9,154 bases of DNA from Bacteroidales bacterium (GTDB lineage: Bacteria > Bacteroidota > Bacteroidia > Bacteroidales > UBA7960), in NCBI GenBank assembly GCA_003554665.1, contig PWGY01000136.1:1-9154 (forward strand). Reading direction: 5' to 3'. Below the pieces are notes generated by a model. It saw only the letters and a program-made list of their open reading frames with translations. It had not been told where the DNA came from and ran no database searches. Every line of letters begins with the position of its first letter. Position 1 is the first letter of the stretch. Position numbers and translations under genes: made by a program. Positions 1-6,165 of the stretch are shown here, in pieces.

Positions 1-93
1 AGCTTCCTTTTTGGAAGGATGAGGAATTTCGCAAATGGCTTCAAAATATTTCCACAAAAGGCTGGGCTCCAAATTGCTCAGTACTTTGCTCAT
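1..93 (-). CDS. pepD: Aminoacyl-histidine dipeptidase (Xaa-His dipeptidase, M20C), N-terminal fragment
   Basis: This is the first 31 codons of a gene that continues past the left edge. The minus strand from an ATG at 93 reads MSKVLSNLEPSLLWKYFEAI, then CEIPHPSKKEA, with no stop. An N-terminus of the form 'LSxLEPxxxWxYFExIxxIPxPSxxE' is what I know from aminoacyl-histidine dipeptidases (PepD, peptidase family M20C), cytosolic zinc enzymes that hydrolyse dipeptides such as carnosine-like Xaa-His. The metal-binding residues lie outside the window, so the call rests on the N-terminal signature alone. There is no Shine-Dalgarno sequence; the leader is A/C-rich, as in the neighbouring genes. A TATATTTG box at 139-146 gives a plausible transcription start about 40 bases upstream, suggesting the gene is not only read through from bcp. 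Another M20-family peptidase is the main alternative. Confidence 0.72.
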   Translation of the reverse strand, partial: MSKVLSNLEPSLLWKYFEAICEIPHPSKKEA

Positions 94-119
94 AATTGGT
101 TGTTGTTTTATAGTTGGTT

Positions 120-153
120 AAAACAGTTTGATTATGAGCAAATATACTGTTTT
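120..153. repeat. 8-bp inverted repeat around the pepD -7 box
   Basis: The arms AAAACAGT (120-127) and ACTGTTTT (146-153) are exact reverse complements separated by 18 bases. The spacer holds nearly all of the TATATTTG promoter box of the minus strand. The element begins just outside the bcp stop codon. It could be an operator for a repressor of pepD or a weak hairpin after bcp. No T-run follows the stem in the reading direction, so I do not call it a terminator. Confidence 0.35.
139..146 (-). promoter_or_regulatory. Bacteroidota-type -7 box for pepD
   Basis: On the minus strand these bases read TATATTTG, a full match to the TAnnTTTG -7 consensus used by the primary sigma factor of Bacteroidota. 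It lies 45 bases upstream of the pepD ATG, giving an expected leader of roughly 40 bases. No TTG is seen at the usual -33 distance, so strength is uncertain. Confidence 0.45.
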
Positions 154-154
154 T

Positions 155-610
155 TCAGGTCTTGATGATCTGACTTGTATGATCCTTGGTTTTTACTTTC
201 CCGATTATTTCTTCGATCGTTCCTTCCTGGTCAATGACAAAGGTTGTCCGGTTAATCCCCAGAAACTCCCTCCCCATGAATTTCTTCGGCCCCCACACAC
301 CATAGGCTTTGAGGATCTCTTTTTCGGTGTCAGCGATCAGAGGGAAGGGCAATTCATGTTTTTCAATGAATTTCTTATGCGATTTTTCACTGTCAGCGCT
401 CACCCCAACCACTTTATAACCGTTCTTTAACAGGTAATCGTAATTGTCGCGTAAGTTGCAGGCCTGCGAGGTACAACCCGGTGTACTGTCTTTCGGGTAA
501 AAGTAAAGGACAAGTTTATGGCCTTTGAAATCATTGAGGGAGATGGGGTTCCCGTCCTGGTCAATTCCTTTGAATTCAGGAGCTTGATCACCTTCTTTTA
601 ATTCTGTCAT
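155..610 (-). CDS. bcp: Thioredoxin-dependent thiol peroxidase (Bcp/PrxQ peroxiredoxin)
   Basis: A cytosolic peroxiredoxin of the BCP/PrxQ group, which reduces hydrogen peroxide and organic hydroperoxides with electrons from thioredoxin. The 151-residue length is normal for the family. The AhpC/TSA thioredoxin fold spans nearly all of it: the N-terminal 'EGDQAPEF' segment, then the active-site motif at residues 40-51 (KDSTPGCTSQAC). Cys46 is the peroxidatic cysteine and Cys51, five residues later, matches the resolving cysteine of atypical 2-Cys BCPs such as E. coli Bcp. Thr43 and Arg121 (in NRTTFVID) fit the conserved residues that activate the peroxidatic thiolate. The ATG at 610 is the only start that preserves the conserved N-terminus. 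No Shine-Dalgarno is present. nth lies 72 bases upstream on the same strand and may be co-transcribed; both genes counter oxidative damage, though that link is inference. No clear promoter is visible in the gap. Confidence 0.96.
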   Translation of the reverse strand: MTELKEGDQAPEFKGIDQDGNPISLNDFKGHKLVLYFYPKDSTPGCTSQACNLRDNYDYLLKNGYKVVGVSADSEKSHKKFIEKHELPFPLIADTEKEILKAYGVWGPKKFMGREFLGINRTTFVIDQEGTIEEIIGKVKTKDHTSQIIKT

Positions 611-682
611 GATAGCTGCTTTTTTATTTGGTAAAAGATTGAATTACTGTCTATGGCAGAAACAACCATATGGTGGCATTGT

Positions 683-1333
683 TCAGCTATCCCTTCTTGT
701 TTTGCTGTTGAAGTACTTGCAGGCAGGAGTCAGGGGGCACTCGTTGCATTTTGGTTTTCTTGCCTGACAAATATAGCGCCCGTGCAGTATCAGCCAGTGA
801 TGGGCAATGGAAACCAGGTTTTCAGGAATGTGCTTAAGCAGCTGCTTTTCCGCTTCAAGCGGCGTTTTGGCCTTTGTGGTCAGCCCAAGACGGTCTGCCA
901 CACGGAACACATGTGTGTCAACGGCCAGTGCCGGTTTCCGGTATACTACCGATGCAATCACATTGGCCGTTTTTCTGCCAACCCCGGGAAGTCTGACAAG
1001 TTCACTGACCTCATCCGGAACCACTCCCCTGAAGTCTGCGGTAAGCATTTTTGCCATCCCGATCAGGTTCTTGCTTTTATTGTTAGGGTAGGAGCATGAC
1101 CGGATCAGGCTGTAAACTTCTTCATGCGATGCTTCGGCCAGCGAAGCTGCTTCCGGGAATCGCTGAAAAAAAGCGGGGGTAATCTGGTTGACCCTTTTGT
1201 CGGTACATTGTGCGGATAAAATTACCGCCACCAATAACTGGTAAGGGTCTGCATAGTGCAGTTCTGTTTCGGCCACCGGCTGATTTGTGGCAAAATAATC
1301 AATTACAAAGTCAAAACGTTCTTTTTTTCTCAT
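683..1333 (-). CDS. nth: Endonuclease III (DNA glycosylase/AP lyase)
   Basis: A base-excision-repair enzyme that removes oxidised pyrimidines and cuts the AP site by beta-elimination. With the ATG at 1333 the protein has 216 residues, close to the 211 of E. coli Nth. The helix-hairpin-helix motif is at about 113-125 (LPGVGRKTA) and carries the catalytic Lys121; the catalytic aspartate is Asp139 in VDTHV. The [4Fe-4S] cluster ligands are Cys189, Cys196, Cys199 and Cys205 in the exact C-x6-C-x2-C-x5-C spacing. The frame stays open 45 codons further upstream to 1468, but that extension does not resemble Nth and would cover the TAAATTTG promoter box at 1366-1373, so I reject it. bcp follows on the same strand. 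The fused acyl-CoA ligase gene is divergent. Everything needed for activity appears present. Confidence 0.96.
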   Translation of the reverse strand: MRKKERFDFVIDYFATNQPVAETELHYADPYQLLVAVILSAQCTDKRVNQITPAFFQRFPEAASLAEASHEEVYSLIRSCSYPNNKSKNLIGMAKMLTADFRGVVPDEVSELVRLPGVGRKTANVIASVVYRKPALAVDTHVFRVADRLGLTTKAKTPLEAEKQLLKHIPENLVSIAHHWLILHGRYICQARKPKCNECPLTPACKYFNSKTRRDS

Positions 1334-1365
1334 CCCACCGGGTTGAATGAAGTTGAATGAAATGC

Positions 1366-1373
1366 CAAATTTA
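1366..1373 (-). promoter_or_regulatory. Bacteroidota-type -7 box for nth
   Basis: The minus strand reads TAAATTTG, matching TAnnTTTG in all fixed positions. Transcription would begin near 1358, giving a leader of about 25 bases to the ATG at 1333. This supports the shorter nth start. A -33 TTG is not evident at the right distance. Confidence 0.45.
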
Positions 1374-1439
1374 TAATATTTTATGAGAGTGTGTTCGAAA
1401 AGGCCTGATCCGCTGGGGCGCTGCCTGCACATTTTTTCG

Positions 1440-1447
1440 TACTTTAG
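1440..1447 (+). promoter_or_regulatory. Possible -7 box for the acyl-CoA ligase gene
   Basis: TACTTTAG differs from TAnnTTTG at one fixed position. It follows a T-rich stretch (TTTTTTCG), a common look of Bacteroidota promoters. The predicted start near 1454 gives a leader of about 50 bases and falls inside the inverted repeat at 1452-1466. No -33 TTG is seen. Confidence 0.3.
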
Positions 1448-1451
1448 CCCC

Positions 1452-1466
1452 GGATATCTCATATCC
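1452..1466. repeat. Inverted repeat GGATAT-CTC-ATATCC in the divergent intergenic region
   Basis: Two exact 6-base arms with a 3-base spacer lie between the nth and acyl-CoA ligase starts, immediately downstream of the candidate plus-strand -7 box. The geometry suits a dimeric regulator's operator, or a small hairpin at the 5' end of the acyl-CoA ligase transcript. A short repeat like this can occur by chance, so function is not established. Confidence 0.3.
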
Positions 1467-1504
1467 ATTTATTCGATATAAAAACCTTGAAAAATCCATA
1501 AATT

Positions 1505-3568
1505 ATGATCACCGAACAGTTAATCAATCCAAAAAGTATTGTAGTAATCGGGGGTTCAAATGATGTGACCAAACCCGGGGGGAAGGTGCTGAAAAACCTG
1601 ATCGATGGCAATTATGCCGGTGATCTTTACGTCACAAACCTTAAGGAGAGTGAGGTGCAGGGGATCAGGAGTTACAGCGACGTGGCTGATCTCCCGGATG
1701 TGGATCTTGCCATCATTGCGATCGCAGCTCGTTTTGTGCCGGATACGGCAGAAGTTCTGGCACGCCGCAAAAATACCCGTGCGTTTATTGTATTGTCAGC
1801 AGGTTTTGGCGAGGAGAGCGAGGAAGGTGCTGTGCTGGAGCAAAAACTGGTGGACATTGTCAATGGTGTGAAGGGAACCCTGATCGGACCCAACTGTACC
1901 GGTGTGCTGACCCCGAACCACCACAGTGTGTTTACTTACCCCATTCCAAAACTCAACCCTCAGGGGTGTGATTTTGTATCCGGATCGGGTGCTACAGCAT
2001 GTTTTATTATGGAAGCAGGTATTCCCAAAGGGCTTTCCTTTGCCAATGTATTCAGTGTGGGCAACAGTGCCCAGATGGGTGTGGAGGAAGTGGTCAAATA
2101 CTGGGATGAATCTTTTGATCCCGCCCATAGTTCCAGAATCAAGCTGCTGTATATCGAGGACATTTCAAAACCTCATATGTTGTTGCATCACGCAGCTTCC
2201 CTGATCAAAAAAGGCTGCAGGATCGCTGCTGTTAAAGCCGGCAGCTCTGAGGCCGGAAGCAGGGCGGCTTCTTCGCACACCGGGGCATTGGCAAGCCCGG
2301 ATGAAGCGGTGGAGGCTTTATTCCGCCGTGCAGGGATTGTTCGGTGCTATGGACGGGAAGATTTGATATCGGTGGCATCAGTGTTCATGCATCCCCAGCT
2401 GAAAGGTAAAAGGCTGGCCATTGTGACCCACGCAGGCGGACCTGCTGTAATGCTCACCGATGCCCTGGCGGAAGGGGGGCTGGAGGTTCCCTCTCTGGAT
2501 TCTCCGGCCAGCCAGGAATTGCTTACCCATTTGCACCCTGGCTCATCCGTGGCCAATCCGATTGACTTTCTGGCTACCGGAACGGCAGAGCAATTGGGCA
2601 TTATTCTGGATTATGCGGATAAACATTTCAGGGATATTGACGGGATTGTGGTAATTTTCGGAACACCTGGTCTGTTTCCTGTATTCAATGTGTATGATGT
2701 GCTGGATGAGAAGATGCGTACCTGCAAAAAACCCATATACCCCGTACTGCCCAGTACACTCACAGCGAAAGAGGAAGTGGATACCTTTATTGCCAAAGGC
2801 CATGTGAACTTTCCCGACGAAGTAACGCTGGGCAGGGCACTGGGGCGCGTTTACAATACGCCGGCGCCGTCCAATGTAACTTCTGCTGAGACCAAGATTG
2901 ACAGGGATAAAATTCGCCGGATCATAGACCAGATTCCCGCAGGTGACGCTTACCTTTCTCCGCGAAATGTGCAGGATATGCTCGATGCAGCCGGCATTTT
3001 CAGGGCTGCCGAAGTGGTTGCTGATACCCCTGAAAAGGCGATACGTGCAGGGGAACGGTTGGGCTATCCATTGGTGATGAAGGTGGTTGGACCCGTACAT
3101 AAATCTGATGTGGGTGGAGTGGTGCTGAACGTCAAAGATCAGGAAACCGTAGCCCGGGAATTTGAACGGATGATGGATATCCAAGACACCACAGGGGTGC
3201 TGCTGCAACCCATGTTGTCGGGTACCGAACTGTTTGCCGGTGTAAAACTGGAGGAGAATTACGGACACATGGTGTTGTGCGGGATGGGTGGAATTTTTAT
3301 CGAGGTGTTGAAAGATGTGGTGACCCGGCTGGCTCCCTTGAATATTGACGGTGCCCTGGAAATGATCGACGGATTGAAGAGCCGCGAAATCCTTGAGGGG
3401 GTACGAGGTCAGGAAGGTGTTGACATAGAGGGGTTTGCAGAGGTTCTTGTTCGGTTGTCCGCCCTGGCGGAGGCAGCGCCTGAGATTTATGAAATGGATC
3501 TGAACCCGCTGCTGGGAAATGAAGATCGCGTGGTGGCTGTAGATGCACGCATACGGATCATTAAATAA
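1505..3568 (+). CDS. ADP-forming acetate/acyl-CoA ligase, fused alpha-beta subunits
   Basis: A 687-residue cytosolic enzyme of the NDP-forming acyl-CoA synthetase family, which interconverts acyl-CoA, ADP and phosphate with the free acid, ATP and CoA; in fermenters it conserves energy as ATP. Domains in order: CoA-binding Rossmann fold (about 8-130, starting SIVVIGGSND), succinyl-CoA-synthetase-like flavodoxin fold (about 150-285), second ligase domain (about 300-450), and C-terminal ATP-grasp (about 475-687). His258 in SSHTGA is the expected phosphohistidine of the alpha part. His532 in HKSDVGGV matches the second histidine that relays phosphate in the beta part. DLNPLL at 665-670 is the usual ATP-grasp metal-site ending. 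There is no C-terminal or N-terminal GNAT domain, so it is not a Pat/PatZ lysine acetyltransferase. Substrate (acetate, propionate, branched or aryl acids) cannot be read from the sequence. The ATG at 1505 has an AT-rich leader without Shine-Dalgarno; the gene stands alone, divergent from nth. Confidence 0.92.
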   Translation: MITEQLINPKSIVVIGGSNDVTKPGGKVLKNLIDGNYAGDLYVTNLKESEVQGIRSYSDVADLPDVDLAIIAIAARFVPDTAEVLARRKNTRAFIVLSAGFGEESEEGAVLEQKLVDIVNGVKGTLIGPNCTGVLTPNHHSVFTYPIPKLNPQGCDFVSGSGATACFIMEAGIPKGLSFANVFSVGNSAQMGVEEVVKYWDESFDPAHSSRIKLLYIEDISKPHMLLHHAASLIKKGCRIAAVKAGSSEAGSRAASSHTGALASPDEAVEALFRRAGIVRCYGREDLISVASVFMHPQLKGKRLAIVTHAGGPAVMLTDALAEGGLEVPSLDSPASQELLTHLHPGSSVANPIDFLATGTAEQLGIILDYADKHFRDIDGIVVIFGTPGLFPVFNVYDVLDEKMRTCKKPIYPVLPSTLTAKEEVDTFIAKGHVNFPDEVTLGRALGRVYNTPAPSNVTSAETKIDRDKIRRIIDQIPAGDAYLSPRNVQDMLDAAGIFRAAEVVADTPEKAIRAGERLGYPLVMKVVGPVHKSDVGGVVLNVKDQETVAREFERMMDIQDTTGVLLQPMLSGTELFAGVKLEENYGHMVLCGMGGIFIEVLKDVVTRLAPLNIDGALEMIDGLKSREILEGVRGQEGVDIEGFAEVLVRLSALAEAAPEIYEMDLNPLLGNEDRVVAVDARIRIIK

Positions 3569-3592
3569 TGTGGCCCGCCGGCTGGTCTGCGG

Positions 3593-3652
3593 CTGGATTG
3601 GGCTTACTGTATCTGGTTTAAGGTAGCTGTGCCTGGTTTAAGCTTGCTTGTC
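3593..3652. repeat. Degenerate 20-bp tandem repeat, about three copies
   Basis: The convergent gap after the acyl-CoA ligase stop contains three adjacent 20-base units starting at 3593, 3613 and 3633, each beginning CTGG. The second and third share the exact decamer CTGGTTTAAG and agree at 15 of 20 positions; the first is more diverged and agrees with the second at 12 of 20. A further CTGG lies at 3582. It is not a clear terminator: no strong stem with a T-run is present. It may be replication slippage in non-coding sequence. Confidence 0.5.
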
Positions 3653-3665
3653 TGCCGGTAAAGTT

Positions 3666-4379
3666 TTATTCACGTTCAGACAGACCATCATTGATCTTTC
3701 TCACCGCCCGGATCATCGTTGTTTCATCATTTATCCGCACATTATGCCGCTCTGCCAGCTCCCTGACTTTTTCCCGCTGTTCTTCGGGGAAAGCTTCCGT
3801 TAAGGAACGCTGATTGAGGCGCCGGATCCTGGTGGTATTTCCCTGTTTGTCTTTCAGGTAATATTGAGGCCGCGGTTCCAGTATGGGGATTGATACCATT
3901 CTGGAACCTGTCGATTGAATATAATCGCCTGTTTGCTCAATGTTTCTCCACGCAAAAAGTTTGACTTCATCCTCAAACAGGCATTCAGCAAAAATACTTT
4001 TATCACCGGGCGAAACCCGCAAGCGCCGGAAGTTGATGGTTCCTGATTCCAGTTGCAGGCTGAAGGCCTCAATGAGTTGATCGTCCAGACGAATATGGTT
4101 TAAGGTTTCAGGATCCCGCCAAACAAGGATGTTGCGGTAACCGTTGTACCGCAGGCTTAGATCGCTGACAAGCTCACCGGAATACAACACAACCTCACCT
4201 TTTTTCCAGTTTTCGTGTGTATATTGACTGCCCCTGGCGCGCATACTGAGGGTTACGATCTCCCCGGAGAGTTTTGACGAGAATATTTCACTTTCCCTTC
4301 CTCTGTCTGACTCCGGTTGAACGGAGTATGCTGAAGAATTGATTGTCAGGATAATGGACAGTAACAGATATCTGATCAT
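3666..4379 (-). CDS. Secreted protein of unknown function, last gene of the TonB receptor operon
   Basis: I do not recognise a named family. The ATG at 4379 gives 237 residues beginning with a signal peptide (MIRYLLLSIILTINSSAYS, probable cut near residue 19), so it is exported to the periplasm or surface; no cysteine suggests a lipobox. A TTG three codons upstream (4388) could also start it but adds nothing to the signal. The middle is beta-rich: W59-KKGEVVLYSGEL and LRYNGYRNILVW (76-87), then LDDQLIEAFSL, a pattern I recall from uncharacterised Bacteroidota proteins. The C-terminal 60 residues are charged and helical (EEQREKVRELAERHNVRIND). The start is 12 bases after the stop of the 580-residue MG2 protein, so it is almost certainly translated from the same messenger. 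Its job is presumably tied to the receptor system; that is inference from position only. Confidence 0.8.
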   Translation of the reverse strand: MIRYLLLSIILTINSSAYSVQPESDRGRESEIFSSKLSGEIVTLSMRARGSQYTHENWKKGEVVLYSGELVSDLSLRYNGYRNILVWRDPETLNHIRLDDQLIEAFSLQLESGTINFRRLRVSPGDKSIFAECLFEDEVKLFAWRNIEQTGDYIQSTGSRMVSIPILEPRPQYYLKDKQGNTTRIRRLNQRSLTEAFPEEQREKVRELAERHNVRINDETTMIRAVRKINDGLSERE

Positions 4380-4391
4380 CGGACACAATGT

Positions 4392-6134
4392 TTATTGTAC
4401 TTCAATAACTTGTTGTTCAAAAACAGGTTTTCCCTTTTCTGTCATTCCCTGAAGGGTAATCACATATCGTCCGCTGAGGTCGCTGGTGTAGAATGACAGT
4501 TGTATTTTCTGATCTTCTCCGAACGTGATTTCCGGTTCCCATAAAAGAACTTGCCGGGCATCGGGTTTTGCAGATTCTTTTTGATCGTTATCATCATAAA
4601 CCGGTAATTCAAAATTCAGCGGGGGTGACGGGGAATCAATTTCAGTGGTAATGTAGTTATTTTCGAGGGGTTCAAAATTCAGGGCAGGATCTTTGGTGAA
4701 AATACCAATAATGCCGGGGAAATACATGTCTCCGTGCTGCCAGTGAAAGTCGTGGGTCTCTATTCGCAGCAGATCATCAGATGCAAGGTCCAGGTAGGGA
4801 AGGATATTACCGGTTAGTACACCATCGGCAAAAAACGCAGGCGTTTCGCCCATGCGTTGCTTACTCGTGGCATCGGTCATCAGATGTCTGGCATTTTCGC
4901 CTCGTCCCCTGATCCGCCAGGCCGGGATCAGTTCGTTGGCAATTTCATAAACGTCATCCAGGGGGATATAGGCATCCGGATTGTAAATATGGTTGGCTTC
5001 ACTATATAGCAGGGGAGGGAATACCTCCTGATCCGCTTCCCTGGTTTTTGAGTAATACTGAAGGTCGTAAACTTTTTGTACGCTTACAATATCCTGACTC
5101 TCTGAAATATAATCAACCTGATTCAGGTTTAATGGATCAGGTGGGGCGCTGAACGGGAACGCCACTTCTGTTTTGTCGAACAGGGAAATGTTTTTGTTTT
5201 CCGCACCTTCTTCCGGGGCAAGGGAAAAAAACAGGGTGGCATCATCATAGTATGAGCCCAGCAGAAAATGGAACAACCCGTCTTCACAGGTATCGGCATA
5301 TTTTAAATTGACCAGTGTATCCTGTTTGTTTAAAATCACCCTGTTTCCCGCCACGGCTTCTCCGCTTGAATCGGTGACTTTTCCGCTGAGGATTATTCCC
5401 CGCGTTTCCATGAAATAAGGGAACGACCGCTCTTTGGGAGGATGAGGGTCACCGCCTTGAGCACTTTGGTGGATGTAATCTACAATGGACTTATTGTGTG
5501 CGAAAGTTGCTTTGTCGGGTACGACAGACAGGGAAAACTGCCCGTGGATTTCTTCGGGATCCGGACTTTTAATTTGAATCGACCCTTTTGTCCGCTGACT
5601 GATGATGCTGTCACTGACAGTCAGAATTAAAGACGGTAATTGTCTGTCCGAATGGCTCTGCGTTCTTTCGGTAAAGGAAGCCTGTGGTAATTCTTCTTCA
5701 TGATGCGGTAAATCAGGATCCTGGTCAAAACGATTGGCAATGAAAACGTGTTTCCGGAATATGGTTGAAGCCTCCTGCTTGCGCATCCAATTGGTGAAGC
5801 CCAACAACTCATAATAACCGGTAGACAGGGTGTCTTCCAAATAAAATCCTCCCTGTGCGCTGCCATTGGCAAGCTCTATCCGCTGATGGTCAACTACCTC
5901 ACGCTCATTGCGCAATACCAGGTAGGCATGGTTGCTTTTGTCGCCCTCATTGCCATTGAACAGGTAGAGGCTGAATAACAGCTGTTCACCGGCAATCAGC
6001 AGATCGCGGTCGGTGTGTATATACAGTTGTTCCTGCATGGAGGGGTTTTCCGGGACGACCTGTCCGTGCAGGCTGTTGGGGGCAACCGCTAACCAAAAAC
6101 ATAAACCGGAAACAAGAAAAAGTTTGGGGTACAT
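4392..6134 (-). CDS. Exported MG2-like protein with carboxypeptidase-regulatory and TonB-plug-like segments
   Basis: A 580-residue envelope protein of unknown function. The ATG at 6134 starts a clear signal peptide (MYPKLFLVSGLCFWLAVAPN, cut near residue 24). The frame is open 44 codons further up but that stretch lacks export features and overlaps the preceding gene. Visible parts: an MG2-like beta-sandwich at about 35-130 opening with EQLYIHTDRDLLIAGEQLLF, as in alpha-2-macroglobulin-related proteins; a carboxypeptidase-regulatory-like fold at about 246-305 (LSGKVTDSSGEAVAGNRVIL); a TonB-plug-like segment at about 395-482 (FFADGVL, then DDLLRIETHDF and PGIIGIFTKD); and a C-terminal beta-sandwich from 527 (LLWEPEITF to SDLSGRYVITLQGM). 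There is no thioester motif and no barrel. Family members I recall are often longer, around 800-900 residues. The gene follows the DUF4249 lipoprotein by 31 bases and precedes the 237-residue protein, so all are likely in one operon with the receptor. Confidence 0.82.
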   Translation of the reverse strand: MYPKLFLVSGLCFWLAVAPNSLHGQVVPENPSMQEQLYIHTDRDLLIAGEQLLFSLYLFNGNEGDKSNHAYLVLRNEREVVDHQRIELANGSAQGGFYLEDTLSTGYYELLGFTNWMRKQEASTIFRKHVFIANRFDQDPDLPHHEEELPQASFTERTQSHSDRQLPSLILTVSDSIISQRTKGSIQIKSPDPEEIHGQFSLSVVPDKATFAHNKSIVDYIHQSAQGGDPHPPKERSFPYFMETRGIILSGKVTDSSGEAVAGNRVILNKQDTLVNLKYADTCEDGLFHFLLGSYYDDATLFFSLAPEEGAENKNISLFDKTEVAFPFSAPPDPLNLNQVDYISESQDIVSVQKVYDLQYYSKTREADQEVFPPLLYSEANHIYNPDAYIPLDDVYEIANELIPAWRIRGRGENARHLMTDATSKQRMGETPAFFADGVLTGNILPYLDLASDDLLRIETHDFHWQHGDMYFPGIIGIFTKDPALNFEPLENNYITTEIDSPSPPLNFELPVYDDNDQKESAKPDARQVLLWEPEITFGEDQKIQLSFYTSDLSGRYVITLQGMTEKGKPVFEQQVIEVQ

Positions 6135-6165
6135 GGACGATTGTTTGCTAATGATTATTATGATC

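Noticed and set aside
665..674. Ten-base palindrome ACCATATGGT in the nth-bcp gap
   Set aside because: It is short, contains a common six-base palindrome, and no promoter element next to it makes an operator reading convincing.
768..775. A perfect TATATTTG box on the minus strand, possible bcp promoter
   Set aside because: It lies inside nth and encodes the RYIC residues of the iron-sulfur cluster region; there is no TTG at a fitting distance and it is about 160 bases from the bcp start.
653..1099. A 148-codon plus-strand open frame opposite nth
   Set aside because: It is the antisense shadow of the conserved nth coding sequence; the translation resembles no protein family.
2543..3268. A 241-codon open frame on the minus strand inside the acyl-CoA ligase gene
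   Set aside because: It is antisense to a gene with strong domain motifs, and its product has no recognisable domain, signal or family pattern.
3571..3603. GC-rich stretch after the acyl-CoA ligase stop as an intrinsic terminator
   Set aside because: Only short 4-base stems (GCCG/CGGC, GCCC/GGGC) form and no T-run follows on either strand.
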